From RH2-MAG17b sp035945515 (lineage in GTDB: Bacteria > Acidobacteriota > Terriglobia > UBA7540): a DNA stretch of 11,742 nt. Position 1 is the first letter of the stretch. The number at the start of each line of letters is the position of its first letter. Under the pieces are notes generated by a model. The model made no database searches. It was not told the DNA's origin and worked only from the letters and a program-made list of their open reading frames with translations. The stretch lies in contig DASZAE010000003.1 of the NCBI GenBank assembly GCA_035945515.1, positions 1 through 11,742 on the forward strand, in the 5' to 3' direction. The position numbers and the translations under genes were made by a program. Positions 1 through 6,476 of the stretch are shown one piece after another.

Positions 1-57
1 CTAAGGGACCGCCGGTCTTTAATGAGTAAAAACCGGCGGCCAGAGGCCGCCGCTACA
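1..57. repeat. REPIN-like palindrome, cut by the left window edge
   Basis: The right arm at 31-57 is a full copy of the window's standard arm. Read on the minus strand it begins TGTAGCGG and folds as CGGCGGCC, loop TCT, GGCCGCCG. The left part (about 1-15, CTAAGGGACCGCCGG) resembles the inner end of the variant left arm at 1570-1587 rather than the standard arm, so this copy seems to pair arms of two subtypes. The element probably extends beyond the window. The stretch 58-162, between this repeat and the first gene, holds no gene and no convincing promoter. TTGAAA at 110-115 has no well-spaced -10 partner. Confidence 0.8.
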
Positions 58-162
58 ACGCAAGCCGCTAGGAATTTTTGCCCTCGCCTTTTTTCTTCCT
101 GAAAAAACCTTGAAACGCGGCCTCTTCGTATGAATCAAACCACTAGGAACTTATAAAAAATC

Positions 163-167
163 GGAGG
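163..167 (+). promoter_or_regulatory. Shine-Dalgarno GGAGG deciding the first gene's start
   Basis: GGAGG ends directly against the ATG at 168 but lies 6 bases upstream of a second in-frame ATG at 174. Ribosome spacing therefore favours 174 as the start. Confidence 0.7.
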
Positions 168-173
168 ATGACG

Positions 174-656
174 ATGAGAATCGCAATTGAGAAAGCCGCC
201 CCCGGAGCGCGGACCGCCTTATACGGGTTGCAAAAATATATCCACGAGAGCGGCCTCGAGCCTTCGCTGCTCAATTTGATTGACCTTCGCGCATCGCAAA
301 TAAATGGCTGCGCCTACTGCGTCGATATGCACACCAAGGACGCGCGCTCGCTGGGCGAAACCGAGCAGCGCCTCTACGCGGTGTCCGTCTGGCGCGACAC
401 GCCCTTTTTTACCGACCGCGAGCGGGCGGCGCTTGAATGGACCGAGGCGGTGACTGAGCTTCAAGGCAGGAGCGTGCCCGACCAGATTTTTCAATCCGTG
501 CGACCGCACTTCAGCGATAAAGAGTTGGTGGACCTCACGCTGGCGATTGTTGCCATAAACGGATGGAACCGCTTAAACATCGCCTTCCGCCGCGAGGCCG
601 GAGATTATCAGCCCCCTGCCCGCCGCGCGGCGTCTTCATCCGCAAACACAAAATAA
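174..656 (+). CDS. AhpD-like carboxymuconolactone decarboxylase family protein
   Basis: This is a 160-residue protein of the AhpD/carboxymuconolactone decarboxylase superfamily, a small all-helical, usually oligomeric cytoplasmic fold. The AhpD signature is visible as Cys46-Ala-Tyr-Cys49 followed by His53 (NGCAYCVDMHTKDA). In AhpD proteins the CxxC pair is the redox-active thiol site that reduces peroxides or regenerates a peroxidase partner. The remainder (SVWRDTPFFTDRERAALEWTEAVT, then GWNRLNIAFR) is typical of stand-alone family members annotated as alkylhydroperoxidase-like. The length is normal for a single-domain member. The start is the second ATG, because GGAGG lies 6 bases upstream of it. 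The next gene downstream, beyond an inserted element, is a flavin reductase. A shared redox role is possible, but the true substrate cannot be read from the sequence. Confidence 0.9.
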   Translation: MRIAIEKAAPGARTALYGLQKYIHESGLEPSLLNLIDLRASQINGCAYCVDMHTKDARSLGETEQRLYAVSVWRDTPFFTDRERAALEWTEAVTELQGRSVPDQIFQSVRPHFSDKELVDLTLAIVAINGWNRLNIAFRREAGDYQPPARRAASSSANTK

Positions 657-710
657 CGCCTTATTAATGACGCCTTATTGAGGATTGCAGATTATAGTGA
701 CAACAAATAT

Positions 711-764
711 TGTAGCGGCGGCCTCTGGCCGCCGGTTTTTCGGCGCTCAGAGAGCGCCGCTACA
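711..764. repeat. REPIN nested in the TIR element, with arms of two subtypes
   Basis: The left arm at 711-735 is the standard arm: TGTAG, stem CGGCGGCC, loop TCT, stem GGCCGCCG. The right arm, read on the minus strand, is TGTAG, stem CGGCGCTC, loop TCT, stem GAGCGCCG. The three base pairs nearest the loop changed on both sides of the stem while loop and head stayed the same, so the fold is preserved by compensatory change. Confidence 0.85.
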
Positions 765-778
765 GAAAAAATTGTCAC

Positions 779-784
779 TATAAT
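779..784 (+). promoter_or_regulatory. Possible outward -10 box TATAAT in the element's right arm
   Basis: A perfect TATAAT lies in the right TIR, 29 bases before the flavin reductase start codon. The expected transcript start (about 791) would leave a short leader containing the AAGGA at 801-805. No -35 hexamer is visible at 15-19 bases spacing, so activity is uncertain. By symmetry the left arm carries TATAAT on the minus strand (691-696). Confidence 0.35.
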
Positions 785-813
785 CTGCAATCCTCAATAA
801 AAGGAAAACCTCC

Positions 814-1545
814 ATGACAGAACCCAGCGCAGCTTTAATGCTGAAGCTCATTGGCCGCGAACCCGTGGCCGACCAGACCATGGCCTTCCGATTTGAAAAA
901 CCCGGCTGGGCGTTCAAGCCGGGCCAGTCGGTCGACATGACGCTGATCGATCCGCCAGAAACCGACTCTGAAGGCAACACGCGCTCGTTTTCCATTGCCA
1001 GCGATCAAAGAGAGGACGCGCTTCTGTTTGCCACGCGGCTGCGCGGTTCGGCGTTCAAGCGCGTGCTTTCGCAAATGCCGCTCGGAAACGCGGTGAAGGT
1101 GGACGGGCCGTTTGGCAGCCTCACGCTGCACAACAACGCCGCGCGCGCGGCGGTGTTCCTCGCCGGCGGCATCGGCATCACGCCTTTCCGGGGCATGGTG
1201 GTGCGCGCCGCGCACGAGAAGCTGGCCCACCACATTTATTTGTTCTACTCCAATCATCGCCCGGAAGACGCAGTTTTCCTCGAAGAACTTCAAAGCCTCC
1301 AGCAACAAAACCCCAATTACAAGCTGATCGCCACCATGACCTCGATGGAAAAATCAAAGCGCGCGTGGCAGGGCGAAACGGGATTCATTGATAAGGCGAT
1401 GCTCGAGCGCAATCTTCAGGGCGCCGCCTCGCCCATTTATTACACCGCCGGGCCGGCCTCGATGGTCAAGGCCATGCAATCGCTCTTGCATCAGATTGGC
1501 GTTGATGACGATGACATTCGCGTGGAAGAGTTTCCGGGGTACTGA
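814..1545 (+). CDS. FAD-dependent ferredoxin-NADP reductase-like oxidoreductase
   Basis: This is a 243-residue flavoprotein of the ferredoxin-NADP(H) reductase superfamily, which passes hydride between NAD(P)H and FAD and then to an electron carrier. An N-terminal FAD-binding beta-barrel spans about residues 8-105, with the flavin motif RSFS at 57-60 (family RxYS/T) and GPFGSLTL at 98-105. The C-terminal NAD(P) domain has the pyrophosphate loop AGGIGITPF at 117-125 and the nucleotide-side motif YYTAGPASMV at 209-218, ending in RVEEFPGY. There is no fused [2Fe-2S] ferredoxin domain, unlike phthalate dioxygenase-type or CDP-6-deoxy reductases, so the partner must be a separate protein. The start ATG is preceded by AAGGA at 801-805. 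That ribosome site begins one base beyond the inserted TIR element, so the element forms most of the upstream leader. The physiological partner is unknown. Confidence 0.88.
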   Translation: MTEPSAALMLKLIGREPVADQTMAFRFEKPGWAFKPGQSVDMTLIDPPETDSEGNTRSFSIASDQREDALLFATRLRGSAFKRVLSQMPLGNAVKVDGPFGSLTLHNNAARAAVFLAGGIGITPFRGMVVRAAHEKLAHHIYLFYSNHRPEDAVFLEELQSLQQQNPNYKLIATMTSMEKSKRAWQGETGFIDKAMLERNLQGAASPIYYTAGPASMVKAMQSLLHQIGVDDDDIRVEEFPGY

Positions 1546-1552
1546 CTCTTCG

Positions 1553-1639
1553 TGTAGCGGCGGGCAAAGCCTATAAGGGGCCGCCGGATTTTCGCTGATA
1601 AAGACCGGCGGCCCCTTATAGACTTTGCCCGCCGCTACA
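1553..1639. repeat. Long REPIN-like palindrome, possible bidirectional terminator
   Basis: The arms at 1554-1587 and 1605-1638 pair over 34 bases with a single C/T difference that still allows a G-U pair. The head GTAGCGGCGG and foot CCGCCGG match the standard family, but the middle is replaced by a longer insert (GCAAAGCCTATAAGGG) present in both arms. The palindrome lies between the convergent 3' ends of the flavin reductase (1545) and rluD (1734), where a strong hairpin would suit transcription termination in both directions. No clear T-tract follows it. Confidence 0.85.
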
Positions 1640-1655
1640 GGCGCTCCCTGCGTTG

Positions 1656-1737
1656 GTAGCCACGGCACGAACTGTGTGCCGTGGGTATTTCCGTTCCAAA
1701 ACAAAAGCCCACAGCACGAACGCCGTGCCGTGGCTAC
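1656..1737. repeat. Second-family REPIN (GTAGCCACGGCAC) at the rluD 3' end
   Basis: The arms at 1656-1685 and 1708-1737 are inverted, imperfect copies. The left arm reads GTAG, then stem CCACGGCAC, a short loop, and stem GTGCCGTGG. The sequence differs from the GTAGCGGCGG family but the layout is the same. The right arm runs into the end of rluD, and its CTAC supplies that gene's TAG stop codon. Confidence 0.8.
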
Positions 1738-2702
1738 TTGGCTTGTGTCAGCTTGTCGAGGAACGCTGCTAATTCCGCGGGGAGAGGCGCTGCAAACGCA
1801 AGCGGCTTTCCAGTGGAGGGATGCGCAAATTCAAGCGCAGAGGCGTGAAGGAACGTGCGGGACAACGTTTTCCGCTCCTGACCGTTCAGGCGGATTTTCG
1901 CGGGCGCGCCGTAAGCCGTATCGCCCGCCACGGGATGCCCAAGAGAAGCCAGGTGCACGCGAATCTGATGCGTTCGTCCGGTGCGGGGCATGGCGCTAAG
2001 CAAGGTGAAATCCTGAAAACGGCGGAGCACGGCGAATTCCGTTAAGGCTTCGCGGCCTTTTACGCCGCCTACTTTCATTCGATAGCGATGCCGCGGGTCC
2101 CGCCCTACCGGCGCGTCAACGGAACCCGCGTCCTGTTTCACGCGCCCGTGGACAAGAGTTGTATAGGTCTTCTTGATGGCGCGCGCCTTAAAGGCGGCGG
2201 CAAGCACCCGGTGCGCAGCGTCATTCTTTGCAACCAGCATCAGGCCCGAGGTCATTTTGTCCAGCCGGTGAACAATGCCCGGCCTTTCGTCCCCCGCGGC
2301 GGAAGAAAGCTGGCGGATGTGATAGAGCAGCGCGTTCACCAGCGTTCCCGAATGAATGCCCGCTCCGATGTGCACCACCATGCCGGCGGATTTGTTGACC
2401 ACCACGAGATCCGAATCTTCGTAGACAATCTCAACCGGCAGATTTTCGGGCAACGCGCGCATCTCCTCGCGCGCGAGACGCACGCGAACACTGTCGCCCG
2501 CCGCCACCGTCTCACCGGCTTTCGCGGCCACGCGCCCGCCCGTCTCGACGCAGCCCGCTTGGATCAACCTTCGCAGACGGCTGCGGCTCACTTCCGGGAG
2601 GCGGCTCGCAAGAAACACGTCCAGCCGCTCGCCCGCGTCTCCGGCGTCCGCGACGATCTCGCGCGTCTCCTCAGAGTGCTGGCGGTCAGTTTTCGTGTCC
2701 AC
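1734..2702 (-). CDS. rluD: RluA/RluD-family 23S rRNA pseudouridine synthase
   Basis: This is a 322-residue pseudouridine synthase of the RluA family, which isomerises specific uridines in RNA. RluD itself modifies helix 69 of 23S rRNA. An N-terminal S4-type RNA-binding domain spans about residues 25-72 (GERLDVFLASRLPEVSRSRLRRLI). The catalytic motif HRLDKMTSGL at 145-154 contains the active-site Asp148, and the RluA-family motif GRTHQIRVHLASLGHP starts at 242. The length is typical for RluD. The start is GTG at 2702, inside the end of lspA with a 17-bp overlap, which suggests translational coupling. No strong Shine-Dalgarno and no later ATG/GTG before the S4 domain are visible. The TAG stop lies in a REP arm, so the extreme C-terminus (LTQAK) may have been shaped by that insertion. 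Exact target uridines cannot be assigned; RluD is the best guess among RluA paralogues. Confidence 0.9.
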   Translation of the reverse strand: MDTKTDRQHSEETREIVADAGDAGERLDVFLASRLPEVSRSRLRRLIQAGCVETGGRVAAKAGETVAAGDSVRVRLAREEMRALPENLPVEIVYEDSDLVVVNKSAGMVVHIGAGIHSGTLVNALLYHIRQLSSAAGDERPGIVHRLDKMTSGLMLVAKNDAAHRVLAAAFKARAIKKTYTTLVHGRVKQDAGSVDAPVGRDPRHRYRMKVGGVKGREALTEFAVLRRFQDFTLLSAMPRTGRTHQIRVHLASLGHPVAGDTAYGAPAKIRLNGQERKTLSRTFLHASALEFAHPSTGKPLAFAAPLPAELAAFLDKLTQAK

Positions 2703-3222
2703 GCGGGGTTAAGAGATGGATGACCAGAAGAAAAGCGCCCACGACGATGGCGCTATCGGCCAGATTGAAAGTGAACCAATGATATTGGCGAAAATAAAAG
2801 TCGAGAAAGTCGGTGACGTGCTCGAAGCGCACGCGGTCGGAGAGGTTGCTGACCGCGCCTCCCACAATCAGCGCCAGCGCCACGCCGGCTTCCCACTCGA
2901 TGCGCGCGCTCTTCCACACCACGGCCGCCACGGCTATGAGCAGCGCCACCGAGACGGCAATCAAAACCGCCGTCTTCCAGGGCGAAGGGGAATCGGCAAA
3001 CAGGCCGAAAGCCGCGCCAGGGTTGCGCGTATAGGTCAAGTTGAAGAAATGCGGGATAATGCGGATTGTGTCGTGCAGCGGAATCGATTTCTCCACCGCC
3101 GATTTCGTGATCTGGTCGCCCACAAAGACGGCAACGGCGAGCAGCACGTATAAGACGCGCGAGATGCGCCGCACGCGCAGCGCCAGCGGATTCTCTTCGA
3201 TCGTCGTCATTTGTTCCGTCAT
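2686..3222 (-). CDS. lspA: Lipoprotein signal peptidase (signal peptidase II)
   Basis: This is a 178-residue inner-membrane aspartyl protease that cleaves the signal peptide from diacylglyceryl-modified prolipoproteins. Four hydrophobic segments are visible, at about residues 22-36, 84-103, 113-123 and 156-170. Conserved blocks are GDQITK (35-40), TRNPGAAFG (65-73), SNLSDRVRFEHVTDFLDFY (125-143) and FNLADSAI (152-159). The two catalytic aspartates should be Asp129 and Asp156. The first block reads SNLSDR where most homologues have GNLIDR; both aspartates are retained, so activity is expected. A second in-frame ATG at 3210 is preceded by GGAA and is an equally plausible start. lspA follows ileS, a common pairing, and overlaps rluD. 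Its upstream region is made of REPINs that come within 7 bases of the first ATG. Confidence 0.95.
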   Translation of the reverse strand: MTEQMTTIEENPLALRVRRISRVLYVLLAVAVFVGDQITKSAVEKSIPLHDTIRIIPHFFNLTYTRNPGAAFGLFADSPSPWKTAVLIAVSVALLIAVAAVVWKSARIEWEAGVALALIVGGAVSNLSDRVRFEHVTDFLDFYFRQYHWFTFNLADSAIVVGAFLLVIHLLTPRGHEN

Positions 3223-3229
3223 GCTTTTT

Positions 3230-3277
3230 GTAGCGCCGCCCTCCCGGCGGCATTTGCCGGCAAGATGCCGGCGCTAC
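3230..3277. repeat. REPIN-like pair, GTAGCGCCG subtype
   Basis: The left arm is GTAGC with stem GCCGCC/GGCGGC. The right arm, read on the minus strand, is GTAGC with stem GCCGGCA, loop TCT and stem TGCCGGC. The pair occupies the leader just before the lspA start. Confidence 0.75.
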
Positions 3278-3292
3278 GGCCGTGACGGTCTT

Positions 3293-3358
3293 TGTAGCGG
3301 CGGCCTCTGGCCGCCGGATTTTAATAGGAAGGACCGGCGGCCAGAGGCCGCCGCTACA
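3293..3358. repeat. Perfect standard REPIN
   Basis: The arms at 3293-3317 and 3334-3358 are exact reverse complements over 25 bases, each starting TGTAGCGGCGGCC. They are separated by a 16-base AT-rich spacer. This is the cleanest copy in the window. It sits in the ileS-lspA gap, inside what should be a single transcript. Confidence 0.9.
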
Positions 3359-3404
3359 GAATCAGGCGCCGACGACTTATGGCGTCAGGTATAGATATTA
3401 AAGG

Positions 3405-3429
3405 CCGGCGGTCGCTGAAGGCCGCTACA
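3405..3429 (-). repeat. Single REP arm, variant loop
   Basis: Read on the minus strand this is TGTAGCGGCC, a different middle segment, then GCCGG. No partner arm is visible to its left. It lies 4 bases downstream of the ileS stop codon. Confidence 0.55.
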
Positions 3430-3432
3430 GCG

Positions 3433-6258
3433 TTACATTTCCGTCTCAATCTCCGCGAGCGCGGCGGAGCAGCGTTCGCAGACCGTAGGATAGGCGCTGT
3501 CTTCGCCTACGTGTTCGGAATAGTTCCAGCAGCGTTCGCACTTTTTGCCGCGAGCGCGCGCGACGCCGATCTTCAGTCCGGGAAGCTGCGTGGTCTCGAC
3601 GTCCGCAGGCCATGCCGAAGCCAGCTCCACCTGCGAAACGATGAAGAGCGCGGGCAGAAAGGCGCTGTATTCTTCGAGCAGCGTCCGGTGCGCGCCCTGC
3701 GGATCGAGATAAACCCTGGCCTCAAGATTGGGGCCAATCAGCTTCTTTTGGCGCGCGTCTTCGAGCGCCTTCAGCACGCCGTTGCGCGCCTCAATCAGGC
3801 GGTCCCACTTTTCCATTTTCTGGTCAATGGAAACGGGCAGCAACTGCCGCAGGTCCGCGCCGTGGATAAAGCCTGCGACATGCACGCTCGATTCGCGTCC
3901 AGGCATGGCAGGCATATAGCCCCAGGCCTCGTCGGCGGTAAAGGAAAGCAGCGGGGCCGCGGCGCGCAGGAGCGCATCGAGGATGCGGTAAAGCGCGGTC
4001 TGGCCGCTTCGCCGCCGCACCGAACGCGGAGGCGCGGTGTAGAGCCGATCCTTCAGAATGTCAAAGTAGAACGCGCTCAGGTCCACCGTCGCAAAATCGG
4101 TCAAGGCGCGGTAGACGCGATGAAACTCAAATGTATCGTAGGCAGCCTGAACCTGCTCAATCACCTGCGCCGCGCGCGAAAGCGCCCAGGCGTCGATCTC
4201 TTCCATCTCATAGACGGCCACCGCATCCGTCTCAGGGTTAAATCCCGCGAGATTCGCCAGGCAGTAGCGGAACGTATTGCGCAGCTTGCGGTAGGATTCG
4301 GTCAGCCGCGCGAGGATGTCGGGCGAGATCACCACGTCCTCGCGGAAGTCCACCGAAGCCGCCCACAGCCGCAGGATTTCCGCACCGTGCGTCTTGATCA
4401 CTTCCTCCGGCTGCACGCCCGTGCCCAGCGATTTCGACATGGCGCGGCCTTCGGCATCGAGCACCCAGCCGTTGGTGAGCACCTGGCGGTAAGGCGCGGC
4501 CCGATGCGTCACCAGCGCCACCAGAAGCGAGCTGTGGAACCAGCCGCGGTATTGGTCGCCGCCTTCAAGATAAACGTCCGCCGGCCAAGGCAGATCAGGA
4601 CGCTGGCCGAGCACGGCGAAATGGCTCGACCCGGAGTCGAACCAGACGTCGAGGATGTCCATCTCCTTGCGCAATTTCGCGCTGCCGCAATCGGGGCAGC
4701 GCGCGCCAGGCGCGGCGAGGTCCTCGACCGGGTGCGTGTACCAGGCGTCTGCGCCCTCTTTGCGGAAAAGTTCCATCGCGGGCTGCGCCAGCGCCGCGTC
4801 CATCAGCGGCTTGCCGCAGGTTTCGCAATGGAATACCGTGATAGGCACGCCCCACACACGCTGACGGGAGATGCACCAATCCGGGCGCGTGGCAATCATG
4901 TTGGAGATGCGCTCTTCGCCCCATGCGGGAGACCAACGCACCCCTTTAATAGCGTCAAGAGCGCGCCCGCGCAGGGCGTCGTGCTCCATATTGACGAACC
5001 ACTGCTCGGTGGCGCGGAAGATCACCGGATTATGGCAGCGCCAGCAATGCGGATAAGAGTGATCGAGCGCGCCCGCCTTGCCTACCAGCGCGCCGCGCCG
5101 CTCGAGCAGTTCAATAATCGGCTTATTGGCCTCAAAGACCTTTTGTCCTTTGAATTCGCCCTCGGTGAATTCGCCGCTCGCGCCCACCGGGCTATAGACT
5201 TCGATCCCGTAGCGAATGCCCGTCTGATAGTCCTCGCGTCCGTGGCCAGGGGCGGTGTGAACACATCCTGTGCCGTCTTCGGCGGTAACGTAATCGGCCA
5301 GCACGCCAGGGACTTTGCGGTCAAGAAAGGGGTGCTGAAATTCAAGGCCTTCGAGCTTGCGGCCATTGATGCGCGCCAGCACATCCGGCGCTTCGAGTCC
5401 TGTCTCAGCCAGCACTGGCGCGTAGCGGCGGCTTTCGAGAATATACGCATCTCCCGCGCCCTTCGCCGCCACGACGTATTCAAAATTGGGATGGAACGCC
5501 ACTGCCATGCTGGCGGGAAGCGTCCAAGGCGTTGTAGTCCAGATGATTACCCAGACTTTTCGTCCCGCGAGCGTGGCGTCAAGCTTGGCCGGGTCAGTAG
5601 CCAGCGCATAGCGCACATAGATGGACGGACTACGGTGATTTTCGTACTCTACCTCGGCTTCAGCCAGCGCCGTCTTATCATAGATACACCAGTAAACGGG
5701 CCGGCGGCCGCGATAGATGTAGCCTTCGCCGAGAAACTTCAGAAAGGCTTCGGCGATGCGCGCCTCGTAGGAGTATTCCATGGTGAGGTAGGCATTTTCC
5801 CACTCGCCGAGGATGCCCAGGCGCTTGAAATCCTGCCGTTGCAGCTCGACAAACTTTGCGGCGTACTTGCGGCACTCGCGGCGCACTTCGCTTGCGGCCA
5901 TCTTCGCCTTGCGCGGCCCAAGCTCTTTATCCACGTTGATCTCAATCGGCAGGCCGTGGCAATCCCAACCCGGCAGATACGGCGCGTTGAAGCCCGCCTG
6001 CGTTTTCGACTTGACAATGAAATCCTTCAGCAGCTTGTTGAGCGCCGTCCCCAGGTGGATGCGCCCGTTGGCGTAAGGCGGCCCGTCATGCAGCGTGAAG
6101 AGCGGCGAATGCTGGCGCGCGGCGCGAATCTTGCCGTAGAGGTCCATAGCCTGCCACTGGGCAAGACGGGCCGGCTCGGTCTGCGGCAGATTTGCCTTCA
6201 TCGGGAAGGCCGTCTTAGGCAAATTCAGCGTGCTCTTCAGGTCCATCGTCTTCTGCAT
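3433..6258 (-). CDS. ileS: Isoleucine-tRNA ligase
   Basis: This is a 941-residue class I aminoacyl-tRNA synthetase that charges tRNA-Ile and edits misactivated valine. The HIGH-type motif is at 60-71 (PPYANGRIHLGT), WCISRQRVWG at 461-470 and the KMSKS-type motif AMSKS at 606-610. The CP1 editing domain shows TTTPWTLPA (241-249) and GTGCVHTAPGHG (329-340). Two CxxC pairs (Cys478/Cys481 and Cys521/Cys524) and a C-terminal cysteine cluster (CERCWNYSEHVG, then CERC) are expected zinc sites. The length is normal for bacterial IleRS of the E. coli-like type. The ATG at 6258 has GGAGG 4 bases upstream. The second ATG, at 6246, would be 16 bases away and is less likely. It is the first gene of the ileS-lspA-rluD operon, with a -10 box at 6287-6292. 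Confidence 0.97.
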   Translation of the reverse strand: MQKTMDLKSTLNLPKTAFPMKANLPQTEPARLAQWQAMDLYGKIRAARQHSPLFTLHDGPPYANGRIHLGTALNKLLKDFIVKSKTQAGFNAPYLPGWDCHGLPIEINVDKELGPRKAKMAASEVRRECRKYAAKFVELQRQDFKRLGILGEWENAYLTMEYSYEARIAEAFLKFLGEGYIYRGRRPVYWCIYDKTALAEAEVEYENHRSPSIYVRYALATDPAKLDATLAGRKVWVIIWTTTPWTLPASMAVAFHPNFEYVVAAKGAGDAYILESRRYAPVLAETGLEAPDVLARINGRKLEGLEFQHPFLDRKVPGVLADYVTAEDGTGCVHTAPGHGREDYQTGIRYGIEVYSPVGASGEFTEGEFKGQKVFEANKPIIELLERRGALVGKAGALDHSYPHCWRCHNPVIFRATEQWFVNMEHDALRGRALDAIKGVRWSPAWGEERISNMIATRPDWCISRQRVWGVPITVFHCETCGKPLMDAALAQPAMELFRKEGADAWYTHPVEDLAAPGARCPDCGSAKLRKEMDILDVWFDSGSSHFAVLGQRPDLPWPADVYLEGGDQYRGWFHSSLLVALVTHRAAPYRQVLTNGWVLDAEGRAMSKSLGTGVQPEEVIKTHGAEILRLWAASVDFREDVVISPDILARLTESYRKLRNTFRYCLANLAGFNPETDAVAVYEMEEIDAWALSRAAQVIEQVQAAYDTFEFHRVYRALTDFATVDLSAFYFDILKDRLYTAPPRSVRRRSGQTALYRILDALLRAAAPLLSFTADEAWGYMPAMPGRESSVHVAGFIHGADLRQLLPVSIDQKMEKWDRLIEARNGVLKALEDARQKKLIGPNLEARVYLDPQGAHRTLLEEYSAFLPALFIVSQVELASAWPADVETTQLPGLKIGVARARGKKCERCWNYSEHVGEDSAYPTVCERCSAALAEIETEM

Positions 6259-6286
6259 TCATCCTCCGGAAGGGCTGAAACCTAGC

Positions 6287-6292
6287 ATTATA
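6287..6292 (-). promoter_or_regulatory. ileS operon -10 box (TATAAT)
   Basis: The minus strand reads CTAATATAATGC here, a perfect TATAAT. Transcription would start near 6280, leaving a leader of about 20 bases carrying the GGAGG site at 6263-6267. The -35 is weak: TTCGTA at 6311-6316 with 18-bp spacing matches 3 of 6. Confidence 0.55.
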
Positions 6293-6320
6293 TTAGATCG
6301 ACTGTGAATTTACGAATTGC

Positions 6321-6387
6321 TGTAGCGGCGGCCTCTGGCCGCCGGTTTTTAAGAGTAAAGACCGGCGGGCCAGAGGCAACCGCTACA
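6321..6387. repeat. REPIN with one degenerate arm, between divergent ileS and tonB-like gene
   Basis: The left arm at 6321-6345 is the standard TGTAGCGGCGGCC arm with TCT loop. The right arm (6362-6387) pairs with it imperfectly: it has an extra G and an AA replacing two stem bases. It lies upstream of both the ileS promoter and the promoter suggested for the tonB-like gene. Confidence 0.85.
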
Positions 6388-6446
6388 GATCCCTCGCAAC
6401 CAAAGTTGGACGCGGGACGTCTTAATTCTTGTGAGACGCAGCTTCT

Positions 6447-6476
6447 TTGGGGTAAGCCAGCGCCTTGTGTTAAAAT
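6447..6476 (+). promoter_or_regulatory. Candidate promoter for the TonB-like gene
   Basis: An extended -10 (TGTTAAAAT, hexamer TAAAAT at 6471-6476) is preceded by TTGGGG at 6447-6452 with 18-bp spacing. Transcription would begin near 6483, giving a leader of about 125 bases before the ATG at 6609. The assignment rests on motif resemblance only. Confidence 0.4.

Larger units (their letters stand above)
675..800. mobile_element. MITE-like element with 29-bp perfect terminal inverted repeats enclosing a REPIN
   Basis: The left arm (675-703, starting TTATTGAGGATTGCAG) and the right arm (772-800) are exact reverse complements over 29 bases. Complementarity stops just outside: C at 674 and A at 801 do not pair. 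Between them lie a short AT-rich spacer, two inverted GTAG hairpin arms (711-735 and 741-764) and an A-run. The element is too short to encode protein. If the real ends are TTGAGG and CCTCAA, it is flanked by TA on both sides, which would suit an IS630/Tc1-mariner type TA target; this is inference. A second copy starts at 11679 and matches 60 of the 64 bases visible there. The whole element could also fold as a long hairpin in RNA between the two redox genes. Confidence 0.75.

Noticed and set aside
2088..2723. A 211-codon plus-strand frame opposite rluD
   Set aside because: It is an antisense shadow of rluD with no recognisable motif or ribosome site.
3223..3432. Possible CRISPR array from spaced palindromic repeats
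   Set aside because: The repeats are inverted pairs of differing sequence, spacers are not of uniform length, and there are no cas genes.
3379..6285. A 968-codon open frame on the plus strand opposite ileS
   Set aside because: It lies wholly antisense to a well-supported ileS, its translation is rich in Arg/Ala/His with no domain, and it is explained by the GC-rich codon pattern of the true gene.
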